A program made the translations under genes and the position numbers. The notes under the pieces were generated by a model. It did no database searches and was not told where the DNA came from. It was given only the letters and a program-made list of their open reading frames with translations. Positions 1 through 5,348 of a DNA stretch of 8,851 nucleotides are shown piece by piece. The DNA comes from Candidatus Levybacteria bacterium RIFCSPLOWO2_01_FULL_42_15 (GTDB lineage Bacteria > Patescibacteriota > Microgenomatia > Levybacterales > UBA12049), in the NCBI GenBank assembly GCA_001784055.1, contig MFOZ01000016.1:981-9831 (forward strand), read 5' to 3'. Every line of letters starts with the position of its first letter. Within the stretch, counting starts at the first letter, position 1.

Positions 1-743
1 TGATACATGTGGATACGGGGTTAGGACCTTTGGATCACCATGAAACCGATGATCAATCGGTATGCGCAGCCAGTAGAACATGGGAATATGTAAGCAATCA
101 GCAATCAGTAGTCGCCAATCAGGGTGAAAAATGGAAGGATAAAAAAAAGGCGATTGAGAGAATCGTCGCAATTGTGACAGAAATTGATCACTTTAAGGAA
201 GTATTTTGGGAGAACCCAACGGCGGATTATCACGAATTTTCTTTGCTTGGTCTTTTGGAGGGGTATAAGCTGCAATATCCGGATCACAATGAAGAAACAA
301 CGCTTTTTGGGTGTATTTGCTTGGACGCGATGTTAAGAGATTTTGAAAACCGCGTGTGGGCAGAAAAGGAGATTGAGGAGAAAGGCATTCTGTTTGAAAC
401 GAGGTTCGGAAAAGGATTGGGGATTGAGACCATTAACGATGCCGTATTAAAGCTCGCGCAAAAAATGGGATACGTGATAGTTGTGAGAAAAGACCCGAGA
501 AAGGGATATGTAAGAATAAAGGCAAAGCCTTTATTCAAATCGCAAATCGCAAATCGCAAATCGCAAAATAAAGACATTGACCTAACAAATGTATGTGAAG
601 AGTTAAAAAAGAGAGATCTCAATGCGACGTGGTTTTTGCACGTTTCCAAAAAAATGCTCTTGAACGGAACTACCAAAAATCCCGCCATGGTTCCCACAGC
701 CCTTACGCTTTCTGAATTGATCGATGTGGCAAAAAAGATATAA
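1..743 (+). CDS. MYG1-like DHH-motif hydrolase family protein, 5' end cut by the window
   Basis: The frame is open to the left edge: codons at 3-8 read Ile-His before the GTG at 9, so that GTG is probably internal and about 246 C-terminal residues are visible. The segment opens with V-D-T-G-L-G-P-L-D-H-H, resembling the DVGG...DHH metal-binding motif of MYG1/UPF0160 proteins (eukaryotic MYG1 is a nuclease; bacterial roles are poorly known). The C-terminal T-W-F-L-H-V-S-K-K-M-L-L-N-G resembles the MYG1 end (F-V-H-A-S-G-F-I-G-G). The N-terminal metal-binding half lies outside the window, so catalytic completeness cannot be judged. Two heptamer arrays (93-120, 536-563) are translated as Ser/Asn/Gln-rich linkers, probably tolerated surface loops. 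The stop lies 9 nt before the HIT gene. Family assignment is from motif recall and moderate; the reading frame is secure. Confidence 0.6.
   Translation, partial: IHVDTGLGPLDHHETDDQSVCAASRTWEYVSNQQSVVANQGEKWKDKKKAIERIVAIVTEIDHFKEVFWENPTADYHEFSLLGLLEGYKLQYPDHNEETTLFGCICLDAMLRDFENRVWAEKEIEEKGILFETRFGKGLGIETINDAVLKLAQKMGYVIVVRKDPRKGYVRIKAKPLFKSQIANRKSQNKDIDLTNVCEELKKRDLNATWFLHVSKKMLLNGTTKNPAMVPTALTLSELIDVAKKI
93..120 (+). repeat. Degenerate 7-bp tandem repeat inside the MYG1-like gene
   Basis: Four heptamers in register: agcaatc, agcaatc, agtagtc, gccaatc. The first two are identical and all end in tc. The array is read through in frame as a Ser/Asn/Gln/Val stretch between the DHH segment and the following helix. 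It shares period and copy number with the other heptamer arrays in this window, but its sequence is less like them. Confidence 0.65.
536..563 (+). repeat. Perfect 7-bp tandem repeat (caaatcg x4) inside the MYG1-like gene
   Basis: Four exact copies of caaatcg (equivalently tcgcaaa), followed by a decaying partial unit caaaata at 564-570. Because 7 is not a multiple of 3, successive units are read in different phases, giving a mixed Ser-Gln-Ile-Ala-Asn-Arg-Lys linker near the C-terminal domain. Going from one to four units adds 21 bp, or 7 codons, which keeps the frame. Confidence 0.9.
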
Positions 744-744
744 G
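717..744 (+). promoter_or_regulatory. Possible promoter for the HIT gene
   Basis: TTGATC (717-722), a 16-nt spacer and TATAAG (739-744) resemble sigma70 -35 and -10 boxes. Transcription would begin near 750-752, at or just before the ATG at 753, which has no clear SD. The motif overlaps the end of the upstream gene. Sequence match only. Confidence 0.35.
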
Positions 745-752
745 ATAGAAAT

Positions 753-1082
753 ATGAATAAGTGTGTATTTTGCGCAATCCGAGACAGAGAAATTCCCTCA
801 AACATCATCTATGAGGATGAGGACGTTTTGGTCTTTCCCGACATCCACCCGTTTAAACCGGTGCATTTGTTGATTGTTCCCAAAAAGCACATCGGGGACT
901 TTCTTGATCTTTCAAACGACGATCTTTTTGAGAAGCTTAAAAGCGTTGCTCAAAAAATGGTTCGGGAGAAAGGACTTAAAGATACAGGATACCGCGTTGT
1001 GGTGAATGGAGGAGGGGCGCAGGCCATAAACCATCTTCATGTCCATCTTTTTGGCCCCATGGGAAGAAAAGCATCTCTGTGA
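753..1082 (+). CDS. HIT (histidine triad) family nucleotide hydrolase, HINT-like
   Basis: A 109-residue protein of typical single-domain HIT length. The histidine triad H-L-H-V-H-L-F lies at residues 94-100, preceded by the HINT-type V-N-G-G-G-A-Q-A-I-N. The central His (H96) is the expected catalytic nucleophile. Cys4, Cys7, His46 and His94 match a zinc site seen in some HIT proteins. HINT enzymes hydrolyse nucleoside phosphoramidates and acyl-adenylates in the cytosol; the exact substrate cannot be read from sequence. The ATG at 753 lies 9 nt after the preceding stop and has no recognisable SD; it is chosen because M-N-K-C-V-F-C-A-I is the usual family start. The gene ends in TGA, supporting UGA as a stop here. 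The rpsU promoter follows at once, so it probably belongs to a different transcription unit from rpsU. Confidence 0.93.
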   Translation: MNKCVFCAIRDREIPSNIIYEDEDVLVFPDIHPFKPVHLLIVPKKHIGDFLDLSNDDLFEKLKSVAQKMVREKGLKDTGYRVVVNGGGAQAINHLHVHLFGPMGRKASL

Positions 1083-1089
1083 CGCGGGG

Positions 1090-1118
1090 TTTACAGAAGA
1101 AGCGGTTTGGAGTAGAAT
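1090..1118 (+). promoter_or_regulatory. Sigma70-type promoter upstream of rpsU
   Basis: TTTACA (1090-1095), exactly 17 nt, then TAGAAT (1113-1118): each box matches the consensus at 5 of 6 positions with ideal spacing. The expected start near 1124-1126 gives a leader of about 64 nt holding the palindrome at 1134-1150 and the SD. It lies in the longest gap of the window, where a promoter would be expected. Confidence 0.65.
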
Positions 1119-1133
1119 AGAGATTAGTTTCCG

Positions 1134-1150
1134 GTCGAGTCTGACTCGGT
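1134..1150. repeat. Odd palindrome in the rpsU leader (degenerate copy of the 17-nt element)
   Basis: CGAGTC-T-GACTCG (1136-1148) is a perfect inverted repeat around one base, extended by G-T mismatches (wobble pairs in RNA) on each side. It matches the perfect palindrome at 6486-6502 apart from the centre base and the last two bases. In RNA it could form a 5-bp stem with a 3-nt loop plus two G-U pairs, between the promoter and the SD of rpsU. There is no U-tract, so it is not a canonical terminator. Confidence 0.7.
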
Positions 1151-1172
1151 GGGGATCGCAGAGAACTTCTAG

Positions 1173-1181
1173 AAGGAGGTG
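1173..1181 (+). promoter_or_regulatory. Strong Shine-Dalgarno site of rpsU
   Basis: AAGGAGGTG with 7 nt to the ATG at 1189. This fixes the rpsU start and rules out the longer upstream reading frame. The same nine bases with the same spacing occur before ybaB and before no other gene here. A 10-nt palindrome CTTCTAGAAG (1166-1175) overlaps its left end. Confidence 0.85.
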
Positions 1182-1188
1182 TTTATTT

Positions 1189-1374
1189 ATGGTTATTGTC
1201 AAAAAAATGCCGGGAGAATCCGACGATTCGCTTATTCGCAAATTCACGCGAAAAGTTATTTTCGAAAACATTCTTAAAGAGGCAAAACGGCGCCAATTTT
1301 ATCTCAAACCCTCTCTTGCGCGCAAGCAGAAAGCGGAAGACGCAAGACGCGCAAAAAGAACACCGTTTGCCTAA
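1189..1374 (+). CDS. rpsU: Small ribosomal subunit protein bS21
   Basis: A 61-residue, strongly basic protein with the bS21 pattern: V-I-V-K-K-M-P-G-E-S, then S-L-I-R-K-F-T-R-K-V, K-R-R-Q-F-Y-L-K-P-S, and a Lys/Arg/Ala-rich tail. bS21 binds the 30S platform near the 3' end of 16S rRNA, where the anti-SD lies, and helps initiation. The start at 1189 is set by the AAGGAGGTG SD and by agreement with the family N-terminus; the frame also extends upstream to 1039, overlapping the HIT gene, and that extension is rejected. It has its own promoter and leader. ybeY begins 9 nt downstream, probably in the same transcript, joining two ribosome-related genes. Confidence 0.95.
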   Translation: MVIVKKMPGESDDSLIRKFTRKVIFENILKEAKRRQFYLKPSLARKQKAEDARRAKRTPFA

Positions 1375-1383
1375 TAGGTTGTT

Positions 1384-1782
1384 ATGAAGCATCCCGTTTC
1401 TGTTTTCATTTTTGTGGAAAGCCGTTATAAGCTGACCAGGAAGCGCATCAGAGATGCGATTGAACGCATGCTTTCTGAAAACAGCATAGAATCTCCTGTT
1501 GAAGTTTCTGTTGCTATTGTGGGAGATCGGAAAATGCGCCAGCTTAACAAGAAATATCGGGACAAAACGGACACAACCAATGTGCTTTCATTTTCTCTTG
1601 CCGAGGGAGATTCGGTTGTTCAGTCTCCGGAGGACGCGCAAAAACTCAGGCTGGGAGACATAGTTATTTCTTATCCGCAAGTAATTAAAGAGGCATCAGA
1701 AGATGAAGTGCTTGTGGATGATAAAATTGAAGAGCTTGTCCTTCATGGACTTTCCCATTTGTTGGGAACGCACCATGAATAG
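1384..1782 (+). CDS. ybeY: YbeY, rRNA maturation endoribonuclease (UPF0054)
   Basis: A 132-residue protein with both family signatures: R-D-K-T-D-T-T-N-V-L-S-F at about 59-70, and the zinc motif H-G-L-S-H-L-L-G-T-H-H whose ligands are His121, His125 and His131. YbeY is a metal-dependent RNase involved in 16S rRNA 3'-end maturation and ribosome quality control. The protein ends one residue after the third His, so the C-terminal helix of longer homologues (E. coli, about 155 aa) is absent. The usual Tyr-Asp before the last His is Thr-His here. The SD is weak (agg about 8 nt before ATG). dnaX starts 8 nt after its stop. Confidence 0.93.
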   Translation: MKHPVSVFIFVESRYKLTRKRIRDAIERMLSENSIESPVEVSVAIVGDRKMRQLNKKYRDKTDTTNVLSFSLAEGDSVVQSPEDAQKLRLGDIVISYPQVIKEASEDEVLVDDKIEELVLHGLSHLLGTHHE

Positions 1783-1790
1783 AGAATGTT

Positions 1791-3146
1791 ATGGCTTTTT
1801 ATAGAACATATAGACCCCAAACAATAGCACAGCTTGATAGCGAATACATTAGAGAGATTCTGTATTCTTTTTTTTCCACAAAAAAAACGCCCCAATCGGT
1901 TTTACTTACCGGCCCCAAGGGTTTGGGTAAAACCTCCGCCGCCAGGATTATTGCAAAAGTGGTCAATTGTACGGGGAGGCGCAAAGACGCTAAAACGATT
2001 GATCCCTGCAATAAGTGTAGCGAGTGCGTTTCTATTTCCAGTGGATCATATCTGGATGTTTTGGAGATTGACGGTGCTTCCAACAGGGGAATCGATGAGA
2101 TCCGCGATCTTCGGGAAAAAGTAAAACTTTCCCCCGCTTCTGCCCAAAAAAAAGTGTATATCATTGACGAGGTGCACATGCTAACCACAGAAGCGTTCAA
2201 CGCGCTTCTTAAGACGCTTGAGGAGCCGCCAACACACGTAATGTTTATTCTATGCACGACCGAGCTTCAAAAAGTTCCCGCCACCATTCTTTCCCGCTGT
2301 TTCCATATCTCATTTGAAGTGGCAACGGAAGATGAGCTTCTGCGCTCTCTTGATCGGATTGCAAAAGGTGAGGGCATCAAGATTGAAAAAGAAGCGCTTA
2401 AAAAAGTTGCGAGCCTTGCATTGGGAAGCTTTCGGGACGGGGCAAAGGTTTTGGAGGAGCTCGGCTTTTTTGCGAAAAAGAAACAAATCACGCTCTCAAT
2501 GGTTGAGGCGCAATATAGGGTTTCCCACATGCAAATGTTTGTAAACGATCTTCTTGCATCGTTTGCCCAAAAAGATGTCCAAAAAGGATTTTTAGTAATA
2601 CAAAAAACCGTAAAGCAAGGAGTTGATATGCGGTATTTTATTGAAGAGATAACAAAAACGCTTCATAGGGTTCTTCTTGAGTCTGTGGAAAAAAAGCAGA
2701 CCCCGATTGAATCGGGGTTTTCATTTACCCTTGCGGAAATACAAACGCTTGCGGTCTTTCTTGACAGCGCGTATCAAAAAACAAAGTACAGCCCCATACA
2801 AGAGCTGCCTTTGGAGCTTGTTCTTGTCCAGTGGGTTAGACAAGATGTGCCGGCCGTTCAATCTTCAGATCCTCAGCTAGCGCAAATCCCGCCAAAAGAT
2901 TTTCTTGGAAAACTCATTGAGAAGGTTAAGCTTTCTAACCATTCGATAGCGGGCGTGTTGCGGGGAAGCGCTATTGATTCCTTTGAGAAGAACAAACTTG
3001 TTCTGACAACGCCTTACGCATTCCACAAAGATCGACTGGAAGACAAACAAGTACAATCCATTTTGGCAAAAGCGTGTGAGGATATTTGTGGAACAAGAGT
3101 GAACATTTCGGTTATCCATCGTCCAAAAGGAGGTGAAGCTATATGA
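1791..3146 (+). CDS. dnaX: DNA polymerase III subunit gamma/tau (clamp loader ATPase)
   Basis: A 451-residue AAA+ clamp-loader subunit, which loads the sliding clamp at replication forks. Visible: the N-terminal Y-R-T-Y-R-P-Q; Walker A G-P-K-G-L-G-K-T at 41-48; zinc-module Cys60, Cys73, Cys76, Cys79; Walker B with D-E-V-H at 126-129; sensor 1 near T156/T157; the S-R-C arginine-finger motif at 168-170; and a sensor 2-like G-S-F-R-D-G near 212-217. The collar domain follows, then a short C-terminal region. At 451 aa it is near the length of E. coli gamma (431) rather than tau (643). The ATG lies 8 nt after the ybeY stop with a poor SD; the stop overlaps ybaB (ATGA). Oddity: a slippery heptamer, hairpin and -1-frame stop at 2690-2720 could yield a shortened product of about 306 residues. 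Confidence 0.97.
   Translation: MAFYRTYRPQTIAQLDSEYIREILYSFFSTKKTPQSVLLTGPKGLGKTSAARIIAKVVNCTGRRKDAKTIDPCNKCSECVSISSGSYLDVLEIDGASNRGIDEIRDLREKVKLSPASAQKKVYIIDEVHMLTTEAFNALLKTLEEPPTHVMFILCTTELQKVPATILSRCFHISFEVATEDELLRSLDRIAKGEGIKIEKEALKKVASLALGSFRDGAKVLEELGFFAKKKQITLSMVEAQYRVSHMQMFVNDLLASFAQKDVQKGFLVIQKTVKQGVDMRYFIEEITKTLHRVLLESVEKKQTPIESGFSFTLAEIQTLAVFLDSAYQKTKYSPIQELPLELVLVQWVRQDVPAVQSSDPQLAQIPPKDFLGKLIEKVKLSNHSIAGVLRGSAIDSFEKNKLVLTTPYAFHKDRLEDKQVQSILAKACEDICGTRVNISVIHRPKGGEAI
2690..2720 (+). promoter_or_regulatory. Candidate -1 frameshift site and hairpin within dnaX
   Basis: In the dnaX frame the bases at 2690-2696 read A AAA AAG, the same slippery heptamer and phase as in E. coli dnaX. 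Four nucleotides on, CCCCGATT (2701-2708) and AATCGGGG (2710-2717) form a perfect inverted repeat: 7 bp with a UGA loop, extendable by A-U, G-U and A-U pairs at the base. After a -1 slip the codons are GCA, GAC, CCC, GAT, then TGA at 2708-2710. No strong SD lies about 10 nt upstream; AGGG at 2667-2670 is farther away than in E. coli. The hairpin followed by TTTT also resembles an intrinsic terminator. The motif is certain; the function is not shown. Confidence 0.55.
3127..3135 (+). promoter_or_regulatory. Strong Shine-Dalgarno site of ybaB
   Basis: AAGGAGGTG with 7 nt to the ATG at 3143, identical in sequence and spacing to the rpsU site. It lies within the last codons of dnaX, so ribosomes ending dnaX arrive directly at it. 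Confidence 0.85.
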
Positions 3147-3421
3147 TGAATCCATTTCAGCAGGTTGCAGACCTTAAAAAAATGCGCGATCAAGCTTTAG
3201 CTATTCAGCGGCAACTCCAACAGGAAATCGTGACTGTTGAGAAACACGGCGTTATGGTTGAAATAAGCGGTGATCAAAAAATTCAAAACCTTGAAAGCCA
3301 TGGCAAAAATGATAACGACATCAAAGACGCAGTTAATGAAGCAATCAAAAAATCCCAGGAGGTGGCTGCCAAAAAGCTTTCCCAAATGGGAGGCGGGCTT
3401 GCGGGACTTCTGGGGAAGTAG
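3143..3421 (+). CDS. ybaB: YbaB/EbfC family nucleoid-associated protein
   Basis: A 92-residue protein with the YbaB layout: an N-terminal helix rich in Lys/Gln (A-D-L-K-K-M-R-D-Q-A), a strand region V-E-K-H-G-V-M-V-E-I-S-G-D, and a Gly-rich end (M-G-G-G-L-A-G-L-L-G-K) like the usual L-x-G-G-x-P tail. The family forms tweezer-like dimers that bind DNA. It is slightly shorter than the usual 100-110 aa. The ATG at 3143 overlaps the dnaX stop in ATGA; a second ATG follows directly at 3146. The dnaX-ybaB pairing is conserved across bacteria and supports the call. In many genomes recR comes next; here two prs genes intervene. Confidence 0.9.
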   Translation: MMNPFQQVADLKKMRDQALAIQRQLQQEIVTVEKHGVMVEISGDQKIQNLESHGKNDNDIKDAVNEAIKKSQEVAAKKLSQMGGGLAGLLGK

Positions 3422-3427
3422 TAGAAT
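3399..3427 (+). promoter_or_regulatory. Possible weak promoter for the first prs gene
   Basis: TTGCGG (3399-3404), 17 nt, TAGAAT (3422-3427). The -10 box is good and the -35 box is poor (3 of 6). Transcription would start near 3433-3435, just before the ATG at 3437, which lacks an SD. Confidence 0.35.
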
Positions 3428-3436
3428 ATCAAAATT

Positions 3437-4384
3437 ATGATTGGAGAATTTGTCCTCATGACGGGCCGCTCCAATGTTCTTCTTGCAAAGCAAATAGGAA
3501 AACTTCTTAAAAAAAAAGTGCATGAGCCGGTAAGCATTTTTTCGGACGGAGAAGTACGCGTGCGCATTGTGCCTAATTTGAGGCGGCGCCACGTGTTTAT
3601 CATTCAGCCAACCTCTTTTCCGGTAAATGACCATCTGATGGAGCTCATCCTTATGATTGACGCGGCAAGACGCGCCTCCTCCTCGGAGATTGTTGCAGTC
3701 ATTCCTTATTTTGGATATTCCCGTCAAGACAGAAAAGAAATGCCCAGAGTTCCCATAAGCTCCTCGGTTGTTGCGCGATGTCTTGAGGCAGTAGGCGTGG
3801 ATCGGATTATGACCGTTGATATTCACTCCGAACAGCAGCAAGGGTTCATCAAGGGAGCGTGGGACAATCTGTATGGGAGTTATGCGCTTATTCCCGCGCT
3901 CAAAAAAAAGCACCTGAAGGGTATCATTGTCGGTTCTCCTGATAAAGGAGGCGTTGCGCGCGCCACCGGATACGCAAAGCTCCTCAGAGCAGACGGCATT
4001 GCCATTGTGTATAAAGAGCGAGACGTTGCAATCAATAATAGCTCGGAGACGCTTGAAATGGTAGGGGAGGTAAAAGGCAGGAATGTGATTTTAGTTGACG
4101 ATATTATTGATACAGCAGGAACCATTACCGGGGCGTCTGATTTTCTCAAAAGGCGCGGCGCAAAACAGGTGATTGCCGCGGTAACCCATGGTTTGTTTAA
4201 CGGGACATCCCTTGAGAGAATTGAGAAATCCGGAATAGATAAGGTTATTGTTACCGACACTACTGCTCTTCGTGATGAGGTACGCAAGCATCCCAAAGTT
4301 GAGATGGTTTCTATTGCCCCTCTTCTTGCGGAGGCAATTAGGCGTGTCCAAACAGGGGAGTCAATCAGTAGTCTCATTCTGTAG
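3437..4384 (+). CDS. prs: Ribose-phosphate pyrophosphokinase, class I-like
   Basis: A 315-residue PRPP synthetase of standard length; makes PRPP from ribose 5-phosphate and ATP for purine, pyrimidine, NAD, His and Trp synthesis. Class I motifs: F-S-D-G-E-V at 35-40; P-V-N-D-H-L-M-E-L at 62-70; P-Y-F-G-Y-S-R-Q-D-R-K at 90-100; D-I-H-S-E-Q-Q-Q-G-F at 128-137 with catalytic-type His130; S-P-D-K-G-G at 167-172; flexible-loop Lys193; and the PRPP-binding loop V-D-D-I-I-D-T-A-G-T at 220-229. There is no SD before the ATG at 3437. An internal ATG at 3458 would remove the first beta strand (F-V-L-M-T-G, equivalent to K-I-F-S-G in homologues), so the upstream start is preferred. A run of nine A at 3509-3517 encodes Lys25-Lys27. 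A divergent paralogue follows 47 nt downstream. Confidence 0.95.
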   Translation: MIGEFVLMTGRSNVLLAKQIGKLLKKKVHEPVSIFSDGEVRVRIVPNLRRRHVFIIQPTSFPVNDHLMELILMIDAARRASSSEIVAVIPYFGYSRQDRKEMPRVPISSSVVARCLEAVGVDRIMTVDIHSEQQQGFIKGAWDNLYGSYALIPALKKKHLKGIIVGSPDKGGVARATGYAKLLRADGIAIVYKERDVAINNSSETLEMVGEVKGRNVILVDDIIDTAGTITGASDFLKRRGAKQVIAAVTHGLFNGTSLERIEKSGIDKVIVTDTTALRDEVRKHPKVEMVSIAPLLAEAIRRVQTGESISSLIL

Positions 4385-4395
4385 CCTCTTTGTTA

Positions 4396-4424
4396 TTGAA
4401 TCGGAGAGCAAGGAATAGTAGAAT
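4396..4424 (+). promoter_or_regulatory. Promoter for the second prs gene, start site at the ATG
   Basis: TTGAAT (4396-4401), exactly 17 nt, TAGAAT (4419-4424); a second overlapping TAGAAT lies at 4424-4429. Expected initiation at 4430-4432 coincides with the ATG at 4432, implying a leaderless mRNA. It lies in the gap between the two prs genes. Confidence 0.5.
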
Positions 4425-4431
4425 AGAATCA

Positions 4432-5346
4432 ATGCGGATTGTTAGCGGTAGCGCACATAGTATTCTTGCTTCTGAAATAGCAACTATATTGCGGGTTCCT
4501 TTTGCTCCCTCTGACATTCATGTATTTCCAGATGGGGAAAAGCGGGTGAGGATTGATGAGAAAATTGTGGGTGAGAATGTGGTGGTAGTTCAGCCAACGT
4601 CTCCTCCTGTTGACGCAAATTGCATGGAATTATTTTTTCTTCTGGACGCGGTGAAAAGAAGCGGCGCCGCATCTATTTGCGCGGTAGTTCCCTATATTGG
4701 ATACCAAAGGCAGGATCATGTGTTTGTATCCGGAGAGGCGGTTTCTTTATCCGTTGTCATAAAAATATTGGAGAGTGCGGGTATTGATCGGGTGGTTTGT
4801 TTTGACCTTCATTCCATTAAGATACCGCAGCTTTTTACCACCACGAGCTTGTCTCATTTGTCCGCGCTTCCTCTTTTTGCAGAGCTTATCAAAAAGAATA
4901 AGTGGATGGAAGAAAGCGTTCTTGTGTCTCCTGACATGGGAGGGATTCGGCGCGTCAAACAGCTTTCGCGTCAATTGGGCAATATGCCTTACGCAAGTAT
5001 TGAGAAAAATAGGGATCTTACAACTGGCGCGGTTTCTGCGGACATTCTTCATGGAGAAGTTGCAAAGCGAGCACTTATAGTAGACGATATTATTTCATCT
5101 GGCAGAACCGTTGAAACAGCAGCAGCGCTTCTTAAAGAGAAGGGAGTAGAAAGAATCTACGTCTTTGCGACACATCCGGTGTTCTCTAACGAAACGCCTT
5201 ATGTTTTGCAAAACGCGCCTGTTGAGAAGGTATTTGTTACCAATACAATCGCCGTACCCAAAGAGAAACAGTTTGGAAAACTTGAAGTTCTTTCCATAGC
5301 GCCGTTAATCGCAGAAGAATTATTAAAACCAGCAACTAGTAATTAG
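4432..5346 (+). CDS. PRPP synthetase paralogue, archaeal class III-like
   Basis: A 304-residue phosphoribosyl-pyrophosphokinase. It keeps F-P-D-G-E at 32-36, P-Y-I-G-Y-Q-R-Q-D at 87-95, Lys192 in E-K-N-R and the PRPP loop V-D-D-I-I-S-S-G-R-T at 217-226. After R-Q-D it has H-V-F-V-S-G-E-A-V-S rather than the class I R-K-x-x-x-R-x-P-I, and the region after His127 (D-L-H-S-I-K-I-P-Q-L-F) lacks Q-Q-G-F. Both features resemble archaeal class III enzymes such as that of Methanocaldococcus jannaschii, which are not regulated by ADP like class I. A TTG at 4390 gives a 14-residue N-terminal extension, but the ATG at 4432 gives the family start M-R-I-V-S-G-S. No usable SD. The closing codons lie in a degenerate heptamer array. 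It may be a true PRPP synthetase or have a shifted sugar or diphosphate-donor preference. Confidence 0.87.
   Translation: MRIVSGSAHSILASEIATILRVPFAPSDIHVFPDGEKRVRIDEKIVGENVVVVQPTSPPVDANCMELFFLLDAVKRSGAASICAVVPYIGYQRQDHVFVSGEAVSLSVVIKILESAGIDRVVCFDLHSIKIPQLFTTTSLSHLSALPLFAELIKKNKWMEESVLVSPDMGGIRRVKQLSRQLGNMPYASIEKNRDLTTGAVSADILHGEVAKRALIVDDIISSGRTVETAAALLKEKGVERIYVFATHPVFSNETPYVLQNAPVEKVFVTNTIAVPKEKQFGKLEVLSIAPLIAEELLKPATSN
5326..5346 (+). repeat. Possible degenerate 7-bp repeat at the 3' end of the second prs gene
   Basis: Three units, aaaccag, caactag and taattag, differ from their neighbours at two positions each and fit N-A-A-Y-Y-A-G. They encode the last residues and stop of the gene, 2 nt before recR. 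Weak on its own; listed because clearer arrays in the window share its period. Confidence 0.35.
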
Positions 5347-5348
5347 AT

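Noticed and set aside
536..570. CRISPR-like array
   Set aside because: Units are 7 bp and contiguous with no spacers; it is a microsatellite-type tandem repeat.
1166..1175. CTTCTAGAAG as an SD-sequestering hairpin in the rpsU leader
   Set aside because: As RNA it leaves only about three base pairs around a four-base loop, too weak to support a switch.
1039..1188. N-terminal extension of bS21 to 1039
   Set aside because: It would overlap the HIT gene, adds non-family sequence, and ignores the strong SD 7 nt before the ATG at 1189.
3509..3517. Slippage site at the run of nine A in the first prs gene (and the run of eight A at 2146-2153 in dnaX)
   Set aside because: No nearby hairpin or conserved stop was found, and A-runs are common in Lys codons of this genome; possible but unsupported.
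3197..3913. 238-codon open frame on the - strand across ybaB and the first prs gene, and similar long - strand frames (284-808, 1799-2257, 3880-4377)
   Set aside because: They lie opposite genes with clear family motifs, have Cys/Phe/Leu-rich low-complexity translations and match no family I recognise; they are antisense shadows.
4390..4431. TTG start for the second prs gene
   Set aside because: The 14 extra residues precede the family N-terminus, and the segment carries promoter-like boxes.
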